Assembly: GCA_036558645.1 (NCBI GenBank)
Contig: DATBFG010000038.1
Location: 1-8,402 of the forward strand
Origin: DATBFG01 sp036558645
Lineage (GTDB): Bacteria; Acidobacteriota; Terriglobia; Terriglobales; Acidobacteriaceae
Direction: 5' to 3'
Length of the DNA: 8,402 nt
Shown: positions 1-5,294 of the stretch, in pieces
How the letters are laid out: every line of letters starts with the position of its first letter
Position numbering within the stretch: position 1 is the first letter of the stretch
Notes under the pieces: model-generated
The model's database searches: none
What the model was told of the DNA's origin: nothing
What the model saw: the letters and a program-made list of their open reading frames with translations, nothing else
Translations under genes and position numbers: made by a program

Positions 1-486
1 GTGATCGCCTGCATCAATGGCTTCGCTCTCGGCGGCGGATGCGAGATTGCCATGGCCTGTACCATGCGCCTGGCGAGTAACAACGCCAAGCTGGGCCAAC
101 CGGAAGTGAAGCTTGGCATTATTCCTGGCTACGGTGGCACACAGCGCTTGCCGCGGTTAGTAGGCAAAGGGATTGCCATGCAACTCGTGCTCGCTGGAGA
201 GATGATCACTGCCGAAGAGGCAAATCGTATCGGTCTGGTCAACGAAGTCACCGCTCCGGGTGAACTCATCCCTCGTGCCGAAGCCATCGCGCAGAAGATC
301 ATTGCCAATGCGCCCCTAGCCGTCCAGTACGCCATGGAAGCGGTCAACAAGGGCATGGAGATGACACTGCAAGAGGGCTTGTACCTCGAAGCGGTCCTGT
401 TCGGCGTCGCCTGCGCCACAGAAGACAAGAAAGAAGGTACGACGGCGTTTCTGGAAAAACGTGCCGCGCAGTTTAAGGGAAAATAG
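1..486 (+). CDS. Enoyl-CoA hydratase (crotonase family), C-terminal part, 5' end outside window
   Basis: This crotonase-fold protein hydrates trans-2-enoyl-CoA to 3-hydroxyacyl-CoA in beta-oxidation or a related acyl-CoA pathway in the cytoplasm. About 161 residues are visible. The usual length is near 260, so roughly the first 100 residues lie upstream of the window, and the GTG at base 1 is an internal valine codon, not a start. The oxyanion-hole motif GFALGGGCE is at visible residues 7-15. The two catalytic glutamates are seen as E15 (GGGCE) and E35 (GQPE), 20 residues apart, matching E144 and E164 of rat mitochondrial hydratase. GGTQRLPRLVGK and the C-terminal EGTTAFLEKR are also typical. 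With both glutamates kept it is probably an active hydratase rather than an isomerase-only homologue, but the substrate (short chain, phenylacetyl-CoA ring or crotonyl) cannot be told. It ends with TAG 88 nt before ribH. Confidence 0.93.
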   Translation: MIACINGFALGGGCEIAMACTMRLASNNAKLGQPEVKLGIIPGYGGTQRLPRLVGKGIAMQLVLAGEMITAEEANRIGLVNEVTAPGELIPRAEAIAQKIIANAPLAVQYAMEAVNKGMEMTLQEGLYLEAVLFGVACATEDKKEGTTAFLEKRAAQFKGK

Positions 487-489
487 CCC

Positions 490-531
490 TTTGCCTTTAG
501 CTATTCGCCGTTAGCCACTGGCCGTCGGCAA
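490..531 (+). repeat. Degenerate heptamer tandem repeat upstream of ribH (locus A)
   Basis: Six consecutive 7-bp units can be read: TTTGCCT, TTAGCTA, TTCGCCG, TTAGCCA, CTGGCCG, TCGGCAA. They share the pattern T-T-N-G-C-Y-R. The array starts three bases after the crotonase stop and fills half of the gap before ribH. The rest of the gap (532-573) shows no clear promoter and no Shine-Dalgarno sequence. The units match those at 1405-1439 and the reverse complement of those at 1547-1581, so the three arrays look like one repeat family. Confidence 0.6.
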
Positions 532-573
532 TCGGAACGAACGCATGCTATGAGTCATTTCGCCTAAACTCTT

Positions 574-1491
574 ATGATCAAGTGGGTCAGCTTCGGTATT
601 CAGGCTCGAACTGAGGAAGACGCAAAACGCCTGGCTGCGCTATTGGAAGCGCTGGGATTCGGTAAGGGCGAAGTCGAACAATATCCCCATCTTTGGCTCC
701 AGTCATTTACCCCCAGTGTCTCAGTTCTAGAGATCACCCATCGAAAGGAACCCAGTGTTTTGCCCGATCTCGAATTGATGATTTCCGACCCAGACTCTGC
801 CCTGGAGATCGTCAAGCGCATGAACCTTGAAGTTTCTGAGAGTCGGTCCGGACCCGATGCGAAACACACCATCGGATCGTTTGTTGTTCGGCTGCCTGGA
901 GGAACCGAAGTGCGCGTTACCGGCGTCCGAGTAAGCCCTAAGGTTGAGCAAGTAGAAGCAGGGCTCGAGGGCAATCTGGATGCGCGAGGGAAGAAGTTTG
1001 CAGTCGTGGTATCCCGGTTCAATTCATTCATCACGGAACGGCTACTCTCTGGTGCAATCGAAGGATTGCGACGATGTGGCGGTGCTAAGGACATCGACAT
1101 TGTCCGCGTCCCCGGTGCCTTCGAGATTCCGTCGGCTTCGCGCACACTGGCGGAGACAGGAAAATACGACGCCATTATTTGTCTTGGCTGTCTCCTGCGG
1201 GGAGACACCGCCCACTACGACGTCATCGTAAACGAGTGCACTCGCGGTATCGGACAGTCGGCACAAGACACGGGCGTGCCGCACGCATTCGGCGTACTTA
1301 CCTGCGACACCTTGGAACAAGCCATCGACCGCGCTGGTTTGAAGATGGGGAACAAGGGCTTCGAGGCGTCTCTGGCTGCGGTCGAGATGGTGAATCTTAA
1401 GAAAGCCGTCGTTGGTCGTTCGTCGTTGGTCGTTGGCAAAAACCGAAAGTCCAAAACAAGATCTGGCTCAAAATTGAAGCGAAAACGCTAA
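574..1491 (+). CDS. ribH: 6,7-dimethyl-8-ribityllumazine synthase with N-terminal VOC-like domain and basic C-terminal tail
   Basis: Lumazine synthase condenses 5-amino-6-ribitylaminouracil with 3,4-dihydroxy-2-butanone 4-phosphate, the penultimate step of riboflavin synthesis. The enzyme domain spans about residues 127-276. It has RFNSFIT with the substrate-stacking F149, VPGAFEIP at 179-186, LLRGDTAHYD with catalytic H214 (H88 in Bacillus subtilis), and DRAG with phosphate-binding R253 (R127 in B. subtilis), followed by GNKG. The protein is 305 residues, against a usual 140-160. Residues 1-120 have the strand/helix order of a VOC (glyoxalase-like) domain, ending in FVVRLPGGTEVRVTG, but the usual His/Glu metal ligands are not evident. 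Residues 277-305 form a basic tail partly encoded by heptamer repeats. An in-frame TAA at 565-567 makes ATG 574 the first possible start; no Shine-Dalgarno sequence precedes it. nusB follows, as in many bacteria. The lumazine synthase call is near certain; the VOC assignment is from topology only. Confidence 0.95.
   Translation: MIKWVSFGIQARTEEDAKRLAALLEALGFGKGEVEQYPHLWLQSFTPSVSVLEITHRKEPSVLPDLELMISDPDSALEIVKRMNLEVSESRSGPDAKHTIGSFVVRLPGGTEVRVTGVRVSPKVEQVEAGLEGNLDARGKKFAVVVSRFNSFITERLLSGAIEGLRRCGGAKDIDIVRVPGAFEIPSASRTLAETGKYDAIICLGCLLRGDTAHYDVIVNECTRGIGQSAQDTGVPHAFGVLTCDTLEQAIDRAGLKMGNKGFEASLAAVEMVNLKKAVVGRSSLVVGKNRKSKTRSGSKLKRKR
1405..1439 (+). repeat. Heptamer tandem repeat inside the 3' end of ribH (locus B)
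   Basis: Five 7-bp units: GCCGTCG, TTGGTCG, TTCGTCG, TTGGTCG, TTGGCAA. They are translated in the ribH frame as AVVGRSSLVVGK, just past the point where lumazine synthases normally end. The following codons give a Lys/Arg/Ser-rich tail to the stop at 1489-1491. The sequence is consistent with repeat DNA having been added to, or having replaced, the original 3' end of the gene. Confidence 0.7.
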
Positions 1492-1546
1492 AAGACCTGC
1501 CCATCGTCACAACCTGTAAACTATTGGATACTCGATGTTCTCGTAG

Positions 1547-1581
1547 CTAACGACTATCGACTAACGACCGAAGGCTAACGA
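1547..1581 (-). repeat. Heptamer tandem repeat between ribH and nusB (locus C, inverted)
   Basis: Five 7-bp units on the + strand: CTAACGA, CTATCGA, CTAACGA, CCGAAGG, CTAACGA. The reverse complement gives TCGTTAG/TCGATAG units, which rotated are TTAGTCG/ATAGTCG, the same family as loci A and B but in opposite orientation. The array occupies the middle of the 114-nt gap between ribH and nusB (1492-1605). The remainder of that gap shows no convincing terminator or promoter. Confidence 0.7.
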
Positions 1582-1605
1582 CTGGGTTTTGCTGACGACT
1601 GTTTT

Positions 1606-2025
1606 ATGGGTTCCCGCCGAAAATCTCGCGAACTGGTCCTGCAGATGCTCTTCCAGTCTGACATGGGGCGTCAGAAGGCTGACGAGGTCCGTAGCACCTT
1701 TTGGCGGGAGCGGAATTCAGTCACGGGTGACGTGCGGGGATTTGCTGAGGACTTATTTCGTGTCGCGATGGATCGAGCCTTAGAAATCGATCAACTGATC
1801 GAGAGGCATGCGGAGCATTGGCGGATGGAGCGCATGGCGGCCGTCGATCGTAACGTCTTGCGTACAGCAATGGCAGAACTGCTCGGCTTTCCCGCAACCC
1901 CGCATCCTGTTGTCATTAACGAAGCACTGGAAATTGCCCGCACCTTCTCCAGTCCCGAGTCGGTGCAGTTCATCAACGGCGTGCTCGACAGCGTCAGCCG
2001 CGATCTTGATCCTGCGAAGACCTGA
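1606..2025 (+). CDS. nusB: Transcription antitermination factor NusB
   Basis: NusB pairs with NusE (ribosomal protein S10) on the boxA RNA of rRNA leaders and helps RNA polymerase read through early terminators. The protein is 139 residues, a normal length. The arginine-rich N-terminus SRRKSRELVLQMLFQSD (residues 3-19) is the RNA-binding first helix of the family. The conserved central block HWRMERMAAVDRNVLRTAMAEL covers 71-92, and PVVINEALEIA (101-111) with FINGVLD (122-128) forms the C-terminal signature. ATG 1606 places the family motif right at the N-terminus. No Shine-Dalgarno sequence is visible before it (the preceding bases are CGACTGTTTT), so translation may be coupled to ribH or start weakly. 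The gene ends only 11 nt from the stop codon of the convergent lipoprotein gene. Motif match is clear. Confidence 0.95.
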   Translation: MGSRRKSRELVLQMLFQSDMGRQKADEVRSTFWRERNSVTGDVRGFAEDLFRVAMDRALEIDQLIERHAEHWRMERMAAVDRNVLRTAMAELLGFPATPHPVVINEALEIARTFSSPESVQFINGVLDSVSRDLDPAKT

Positions 2026-2036
2026 TTACTGATTGT

Positions 2037-4220
2037 TTATGGCTTCACGACGATCAAATCAGGAGGGCAGCTCAGTGGCGTTCCGTCACTCCCTACACAC
2101 AGGAAGCTAGTTGGTGGAAAGGTAATCTGCTGGACATCGCTGCTTGTCAGTGTGTCTAGCGCATGGACGGATCCGTCACTGGTTGTAACGAACAAGAGCC
2201 TGCCATCCCCGGTAAGCGCGCCAGCCAATACCGTTACGTTCCCGGCTAAGGGAATCGATGTAGAAAGCTTATTGCTGATGTTGAACACGGGAACGCTCGG
2301 CAGACCGGGCGCGATAATGTACGCCTTCGAGCCGTCGGGAGATAGGAACATCTGCTTTGCCGTGAAGCTGCCCTGTCCCAGATTGAACGATGTCACCGTA
2401 TTACCCACGGTAGGCGTGCATCCCGTTGGGCCAGCGCCGGTATCCACCGCAATCAGATCAATGTTTGGTGGATTCAGCGCTACCATTTGCGAGCCGTCAG
2501 GAAGCGATTCTATGAGAGTCGGGGTTCCGGTTGTGGTTACGTCCGCACCGGCGGGCGCATTATCGCAAGTGCGGCGCACAGCGACTGTCGATGGGCCGGC
2601 GATGTAGGCAAATGCTCCTTCGCTCAGGAATGCAACTGAGTTTCCCGTGAAGCCCAAGTCCAGCGTCTGGAGCGCACTTACCAGCGAGTAAACATACAAC
2701 TTGGTACCGGCAATGATGAAAGCCTTTAAGCCGTCGGGTGAAAACGCGGCTGCAGTAGCTCCATCAATCTGAAAGGATACCGACGAATTAATGCTGGTAT
2801 CGAAAATAAAAACCTGGTTTGGAGTCTGAACCGTATCCGACAGGATGACCTTGGCCCCAGTGGGCGAGATCGCGAGTACCTTTCCCGTGTTGTTCCCAAA
2901 AACGCTGACGGTTGGGGTTGTTCCGGAGACATCAACTTTCGTCAACCCTCTCGTTCCCTGCAAACCTAGATCGGTTCCCAGAAAGAAGTTCGTGCCTTGC
3001 GGACCGAAAAGCATTGAATTCGGATTCGCGGGCAACCCTACTGGTAGCCCCACGGTATATGTGGAGAAGGTAATCGGTACAAAGCCGGTAGCCGAGCACG
3101 TTGGCGTGATAGGACATGCCGTCGAACTGACGTAGACCGTTCCAGTAGGAGTCGATCCACTGGTGGGGGTTACGACTGCGCTGATCGCACTCGTGGGATA
3201 AATGGCTCCGGTTGCCACCGGTCCCTTCGATGGATCCAAGCCAATGTTGCAGACGGGGGGCGTACACGACGCCGTGATCGAAGCTCCGCCGGCCGCGGGA
3301 GTCGTTACACTTAGAAGGTCAGTATCGTTGGTGGCGCAGTTCGTACTTCCCACGATAGCCGCCGTCGGACGGGATGAACACACCGTCAGCGGTACCGACG
3401 TAATCGTGACTCCCATAGAGTCGACTACAGTCGGAATTATTTCCTCTGTTGTGCCTTGCGTCACTGTAAAGGAAGTACTGCCCGAGTTCTTCAATTCGAG
3501 ACTGATGGACTCGACGGGACACGTGAGGAACTGCATCGGAACGCTGTTCACTCCGGCGACGGTTGCAAAAATCTGGGTTGTCCCGGGAGTGCCAGCCGTC
3601 ACCACAGCCTGATTCTGCGGCAGGCTCACATCGCTGTTACTAACCGTGGCGACCAGTCCGTTGAGAGTTTGCCAGGTGAACAGTCCCACGCTTGTGGTGA
3701 TGTCCGTGCCGTGACTGAAGGCACGCCCTTGGTAATCAAGAGTGTTGCCCTTCGACACGCAGCTCGGAGCGGGTTGCGTGATTGGCTCAAGCGTAACGTT
3801 GTCTACATGCTGGTGTACGTAAACAATCGTGGGAGGGCTGGTGACCCCTTGGCTGATGGCGGTAATCTGTGCCACGCCTGCCGAGCCCGGTGTGCAGATC
3901 TGCGGACTGGTAAGGGAATCCCACGTTCCCGCACAAGCCAGTCCGTTGCTGGCAATCGTGACAACCGCGGTGTTACTCGATTGAAACGCTATTGGGACAA
4001 CCAGTACTCGCGGCGGATTACTGGCATCATGGGCGCTTGCCGTGAATGTCTGAATTGCCCCGATGTCAATCGAAATGCTGGATGCCGGGGTAACGGTGAT
4101 GTCGGCTGGTGTAGGGAAATTTGTAGTTTCAGTAGAACTGCTACAGCCCGTTAGAGCGCCGAGAAATGCGAATAAGACGATAAAAAGTACGGCCAGCCTA
4201 AGGATCAAAAACCGAACCAT
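2037..4220 (-). CDS. Secreted lipoprotein with Ig-like (Big_2-type) modules and C-terminal beta-propeller, function unknown
   Basis: A 727-residue exported protein. The N-terminus MVRFLILRLAVL leads into a hydrophobic segment and a lipobox LTGC with lipidated Cys26, followed by Ser-Ser-Ser, suggesting outer-membrane sorting. Residues of about 40-136, 139-234 and 237-350 look like three Ig-like modules of the Big_2 kind (for example ITVTPASSISIDIG, FQSSNTAVVTI, GVAQITAI). From about 380 to 700 there are repeated propeller-like blades with ISPTGAKVILSD, FSPDGLKAFIIAG, FLSEGAFAYIAG, LSPDGSKAYIIAP and LTGDGRLLFVTTSDGSVHALD. A longer frame opens at 4259, but ATG 4220 is preferred because GGGGAGGA lies just upstream and the signal peptide then starts correctly. 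Such proteins probably act in surface adhesion or binding; no catalytic motif is visible. It converges with nusB and diverges from rpsL, so it is probably transcribed alone. Confidence 0.9.
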   Translation of the reverse strand: MVRFLILRLAVLFIVLFAFLGALTGCSSSTETTNFPTPADITVTPASSISIDIGAIQTFTASAHDASNPPRVLVVPIAFQSSNTAVVTIASNGLACAGTWDSLTSPQICTPGSAGVAQITAISQGVTSPPTIVYVHQHVDNVTLEPITQPAPSCVSKGNTLDYQGRAFSHGTDITTSVGLFTWQTLNGLVATVSNSDVSLPQNQAVVTAGTPGTTQIFATVAGVNSVPMQFLTCPVESISLELKNSGSTSFTVTQGTTEEIIPTVVDSMGVTITSVPLTVCSSRPTAAIVGSTNCATNDTDLLSVTTPAAGGASITASCTPPVCNIGLDPSKGPVATGAIYPTSAISAVVTPTSGSTPTGTVYVSSTACPITPTCSATGFVPITFSTYTVGLPVGLPANPNSMLFGPQGTNFFLGTDLGLQGTRGLTKVDVSGTTPTVSVFGNNTGKVLAISPTGAKVILSDTVQTPNQVFIFDTSINSSVSFQIDGATAAAFSPDGLKAFIIAGTKLYVYSLVSALQTLDLGFTGNSVAFLSEGAFAYIAGPSTVAVRRTCDNAPAGADVTTTGTPTLIESLPDGSQMVALNPPNIDLIAVDTGAGPTGCTPTVGNTVTSFNLGQGSFTAKQMFLSPDGSKAYIIAPGLPSVPVFNISNKLSTSIPLAGNVTVLAGALTGDGRLLFVTTSDGSVHALDTLTSSDVQQITFPPTSFLCVGSDGTPLSCPPDLIVVKP

Positions 4221-4388
4221 GCATCCTCCCCATCCGTCGATCACCCGACAGATGAGCACGTCATAATAAGGGAATTTTCCAGTGTAGAGGCTGACCCAGT
4301 TTCCGGCAAGGTCGCCTGATTTCCGGCGATCTCGAACTTCGTCAAAAGCCGCCGTTTGCCTTTACGGGTGAGATGCAGCGATAGTAGG

Positions 4389-4418
4389 TTGACGATGTGT
4401 AATTCCCGTTGCTATATT
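4389..4418 (+). promoter_or_regulatory. Candidate sigma70 promoter of the str operon
   Basis: TTGACG at 4389-4394 (5 of 6 to the -35 consensus) and TATATT at 4413-4418 (5 of 6 to the -10 consensus) are separated by 18 nt. Transcription would start near 4425, giving an rpsL leader of about 400 nt. It is the best promoter-like pair seen upstream of rpsL and points the right way. Prediction by eye only. Confidence 0.55.
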
Positions 4419-4446
4419 TATTAGGTTCCGCGAGTTAAGTCTGGCT

Positions 4447-4472
4447 TGCCTGTAGTGTGGGTGTCGCAGGCA
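4447..4472 (+). other. Leader hairpin 1 (TGCCTG/CAGGCA)
   Basis: TGCCTG at 4447-4452 is the exact reverse complement of CAGGCA at 4467-4472, with a 14-nt loop. It lies just downstream of the predicted transcription start of the str operon. No T-run follows, so it is not a standard terminator. Confidence 0.35.
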
Positions 4473-4650
4473 GTTACATCTGCCGTAGCCGACGCCATGA
4501 TTGGCTGAGCTTTTAAAGATCCAAACATTCCGGAACCGCTGAACCGGGATGTCCTCGCTGAAACGCTCTGCGCTCACCTTTCGCCCGTTGAAAGGCTATG
4601 CAGGGCAAAGCTAACGAAACGGAGCACCTCCCGTTTGGGGCCTGGTGCCA

Positions 4651-4676
4651 CCGTCGTTGACTTTCAGTCAGAACGG
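4651..4676 (+). other. Leader hairpin 2 (two-tier stem)
   Basis: CCGT (4651-4654) pairs with ACGG (4673-4676) and TGACT (4658-4662) pairs with AGTCA (4666-4670), with a small internal loop and a TTC apical loop. The nested pairing makes a compact 26-nt stem in the presumed rpsL leader. No T-run follows. Confidence 0.4.
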
Positions 4677-4692
4677 GAAACCTGAATTTCCT

Positions 4693-4727
4693 GCCAATGG
4701 CGGGAAGCATGGTTGGCGTATCCCGCC
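4693..4727 (+). other. Leader inverted repeat with possible pseudoknot
   Basis: GGCGGGA (4699-4705) is the exact reverse complement of TCCCGCC (4721-4727). GCCAA (4693-4697) is complementary to TTGGC (4713-4717). The two pairings cross, which is the arrangement of an H-type pseudoknot, or they may be alternatives. Located about 100 nt before the rpsL start. Function is unproven. Confidence 0.35.
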
Positions 4728-4762
4728 TTCCAGCCCTGAATCGGGGAAAAGTTGTTAAGCAG

Positions 4763-4798
4763 TCCTGTGTGTTCGTATGCCTTGCGGCATGAGCAGGA
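4763..4798 (+). other. Leader hairpin 3, just before the rpsL ribosome binding site
   Basis: TCCTG (4763-4767) pairs with CAGGA (4794-4798), enclosing a tighter stem ATGCC-TTGC-GGCAT (4777-4790). It ends 10 nt before the GAGGAG ribosome binding site (4809-4814), so it could influence translation of S12. It lacks a T-run and is not a terminator. Confidence 0.4.
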
Positions 4799-4822
4799 AG
4801 GATGCGTTGAGGAGCACAAAGA

Positions 4823-5194
4823 GTGCCTACATTTAATCAACTTGTGAAAGCTGGCCGTAAGCGGCCGCGATACAAGACGGCGAGTCCGGCGTTGCAAGCT
4901 TGTCCGCAAAAGCGCGGCGTTTGTACCCGCGTGTACACGCAGACTCCAAAGAAGCCGAACTCGGCGTTGCGCAAGGTGGCGCGTGTGCGCCTTACGAACG
5001 GAATTGAAGTCACCACCTACATCCCTGGTGTCGGCCACAACCTGCAGGAGCACTCGATCGTGCTCATCCGCGGCGGCCGCGTGAAGGATCTGCCGGGTGT
5101 GCGCTATCACGTAGTGCGGGGAACGCTGGATGCCGTAGGCGTCGCGAATCGCAAGCAGAGCCGATCGAAATACGGAGCGAAAAGGCCGAAATGA
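4823..5194 (+). CDS. rpsL: 30S ribosomal protein S12
   Basis: S12 sits at the subunit interface near the decoding centre and controls translational accuracy. The protein is 123 residues, the standard length, and collinear with E. coli S12: PTFNQLV at the start, ACPQKRGVCTRVYT at 26-39, TPKKPNSALRK at 41-51, and GRVKDLPGVRYH at 85-96. K43 and K88, where substitutions give streptomycin resistance, are wild type. D89, the RimO methylthiolation site, is present. The start is GTG 4823, supported by GAGGAG at 4809-4814 (8-nt spacing) and by the family N-terminus MPTxNQL. It is the first gene of the str operon, behind a long leader and 98 nt before the next visible Shine-Dalgarno/start region of rpsG. 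The stop codon is part of an inverted repeat that extends into the spacer. Confidence 0.99.
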   Translation: MPTFNQLVKAGRKRPRYKTASPALQACPQKRGVCTRVYTQTPKKPNSALRKVARVRLTNGIEVTTYIPGVGHNLQEHSIVLIRGGRVKDLPGVRYHVVRGTLDAVGVANRKQSRSKYGAKRPK

Positions 5195-5239
5195 CCGCGC
5201 TTTGCGGGCGTGAGCGCAGCGGGAGACCGCAGCGGTCAT
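5191..5239 (+). promoter_or_regulatory. Stem spanning the rpsL stop codon in the rpsL-rpsG spacer
   Basis: ATGACCGC (5191-5198, containing the rpsL TGA) is the exact reverse complement of GCGGTCAT (5232-5239), enclosing a GC-rich 33-nt loop. In E. coli the rpsL-rpsG intercistronic RNA is the target of S7 autoregulation and couples rpsG translation to rpsL. A strong stem in the same place could play such a part here. The regulatory role is inferred; no T-run follows, so termination is unlikely. Confidence 0.4.
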
Positions 5240-5261
5240 CCTGAGCGAAAGCGAAGGATCT
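5235..5261 (+). repeat. Dispersed-type palindromic repeat (GTCATCCTGAGCG...GAAGGATCT)
   Basis: The unit begins GTCATCCTGAGCGAAA and ends GCGAAGGATCT; ATCCT (5238-5242) pairs with AGGAT (5255-5259). From memory, nearly the same sequence recurs in intergenic DNA of acidobacteria and some other phyla, so it is probably a copy of a repetitive extragenic palindrome. Only one copy is present in this window, so repetitiveness cannot be shown here. Confidence 0.5.
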
Positions 5262-5294
5262 GAAGCTAAGAGCTATCAGGAGCAAGCAGCAGAT

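Larger units (their letters stand above)
4221..4822. other. Gene-free region between the lipoprotein gene and rpsL
   Basis: About 600 nt with no credible gene: the short open frames on either strand show no family motif and no Shine-Dalgarno sequence. Near the lipoprotein start there are two copies of TTTCCGGC (4300-4307 and 4320-4327). A sigma70-like promoter reading toward rpsL is at 4389-4418. From there to the rpsL start the sequence holds several inverted repeats, listed separately, which suggests a structured mRNA leader of about 400 nt. No clear promoter for the lipoprotein was found; TATTAT on the minus strand at 4263-4268 is a possible -10 without a good -35. Confidence 0.7.

Noticed and set aside
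2021..2063. Inverted repeat CCTGATT (2021-2027) / AATCAGG (2057-2063) between the convergent genes, as a bidirectional terminator
   Set aside because: The 29-nt loop is long and no T-run follows on either strand, so it is too weak to call.
3456..4154. 232-codon plus-strand frame opposite the lipoprotein gene
   Set aside because: Arg/Gly/Cys-rich translation with no motif; the minus-strand frame has a signal peptide, lipobox and repeated domains, so this one is a shadow.
4221..4259. 13-codon N-terminal extension of the lipoprotein from ATG 4259
   Set aside because: The extension would put polar residues ahead of the signal peptide, and the ribosome binding site GGGGAGGA falls inside it just before ATG 4220.
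4657..4690. Second promoter TTGACT...TGAATT closer to rpsL
   Set aside because: The -35-like hexamer is part of a hairpin and the spacing to TGAATT is 20 nt, with a poor -10.
4362..4710. Small minus-strand open frames of 65-71 codons in the rpsL leader
   Set aside because: No start signals, no recognisable motifs, and the same DNA is better explained as structured leader.
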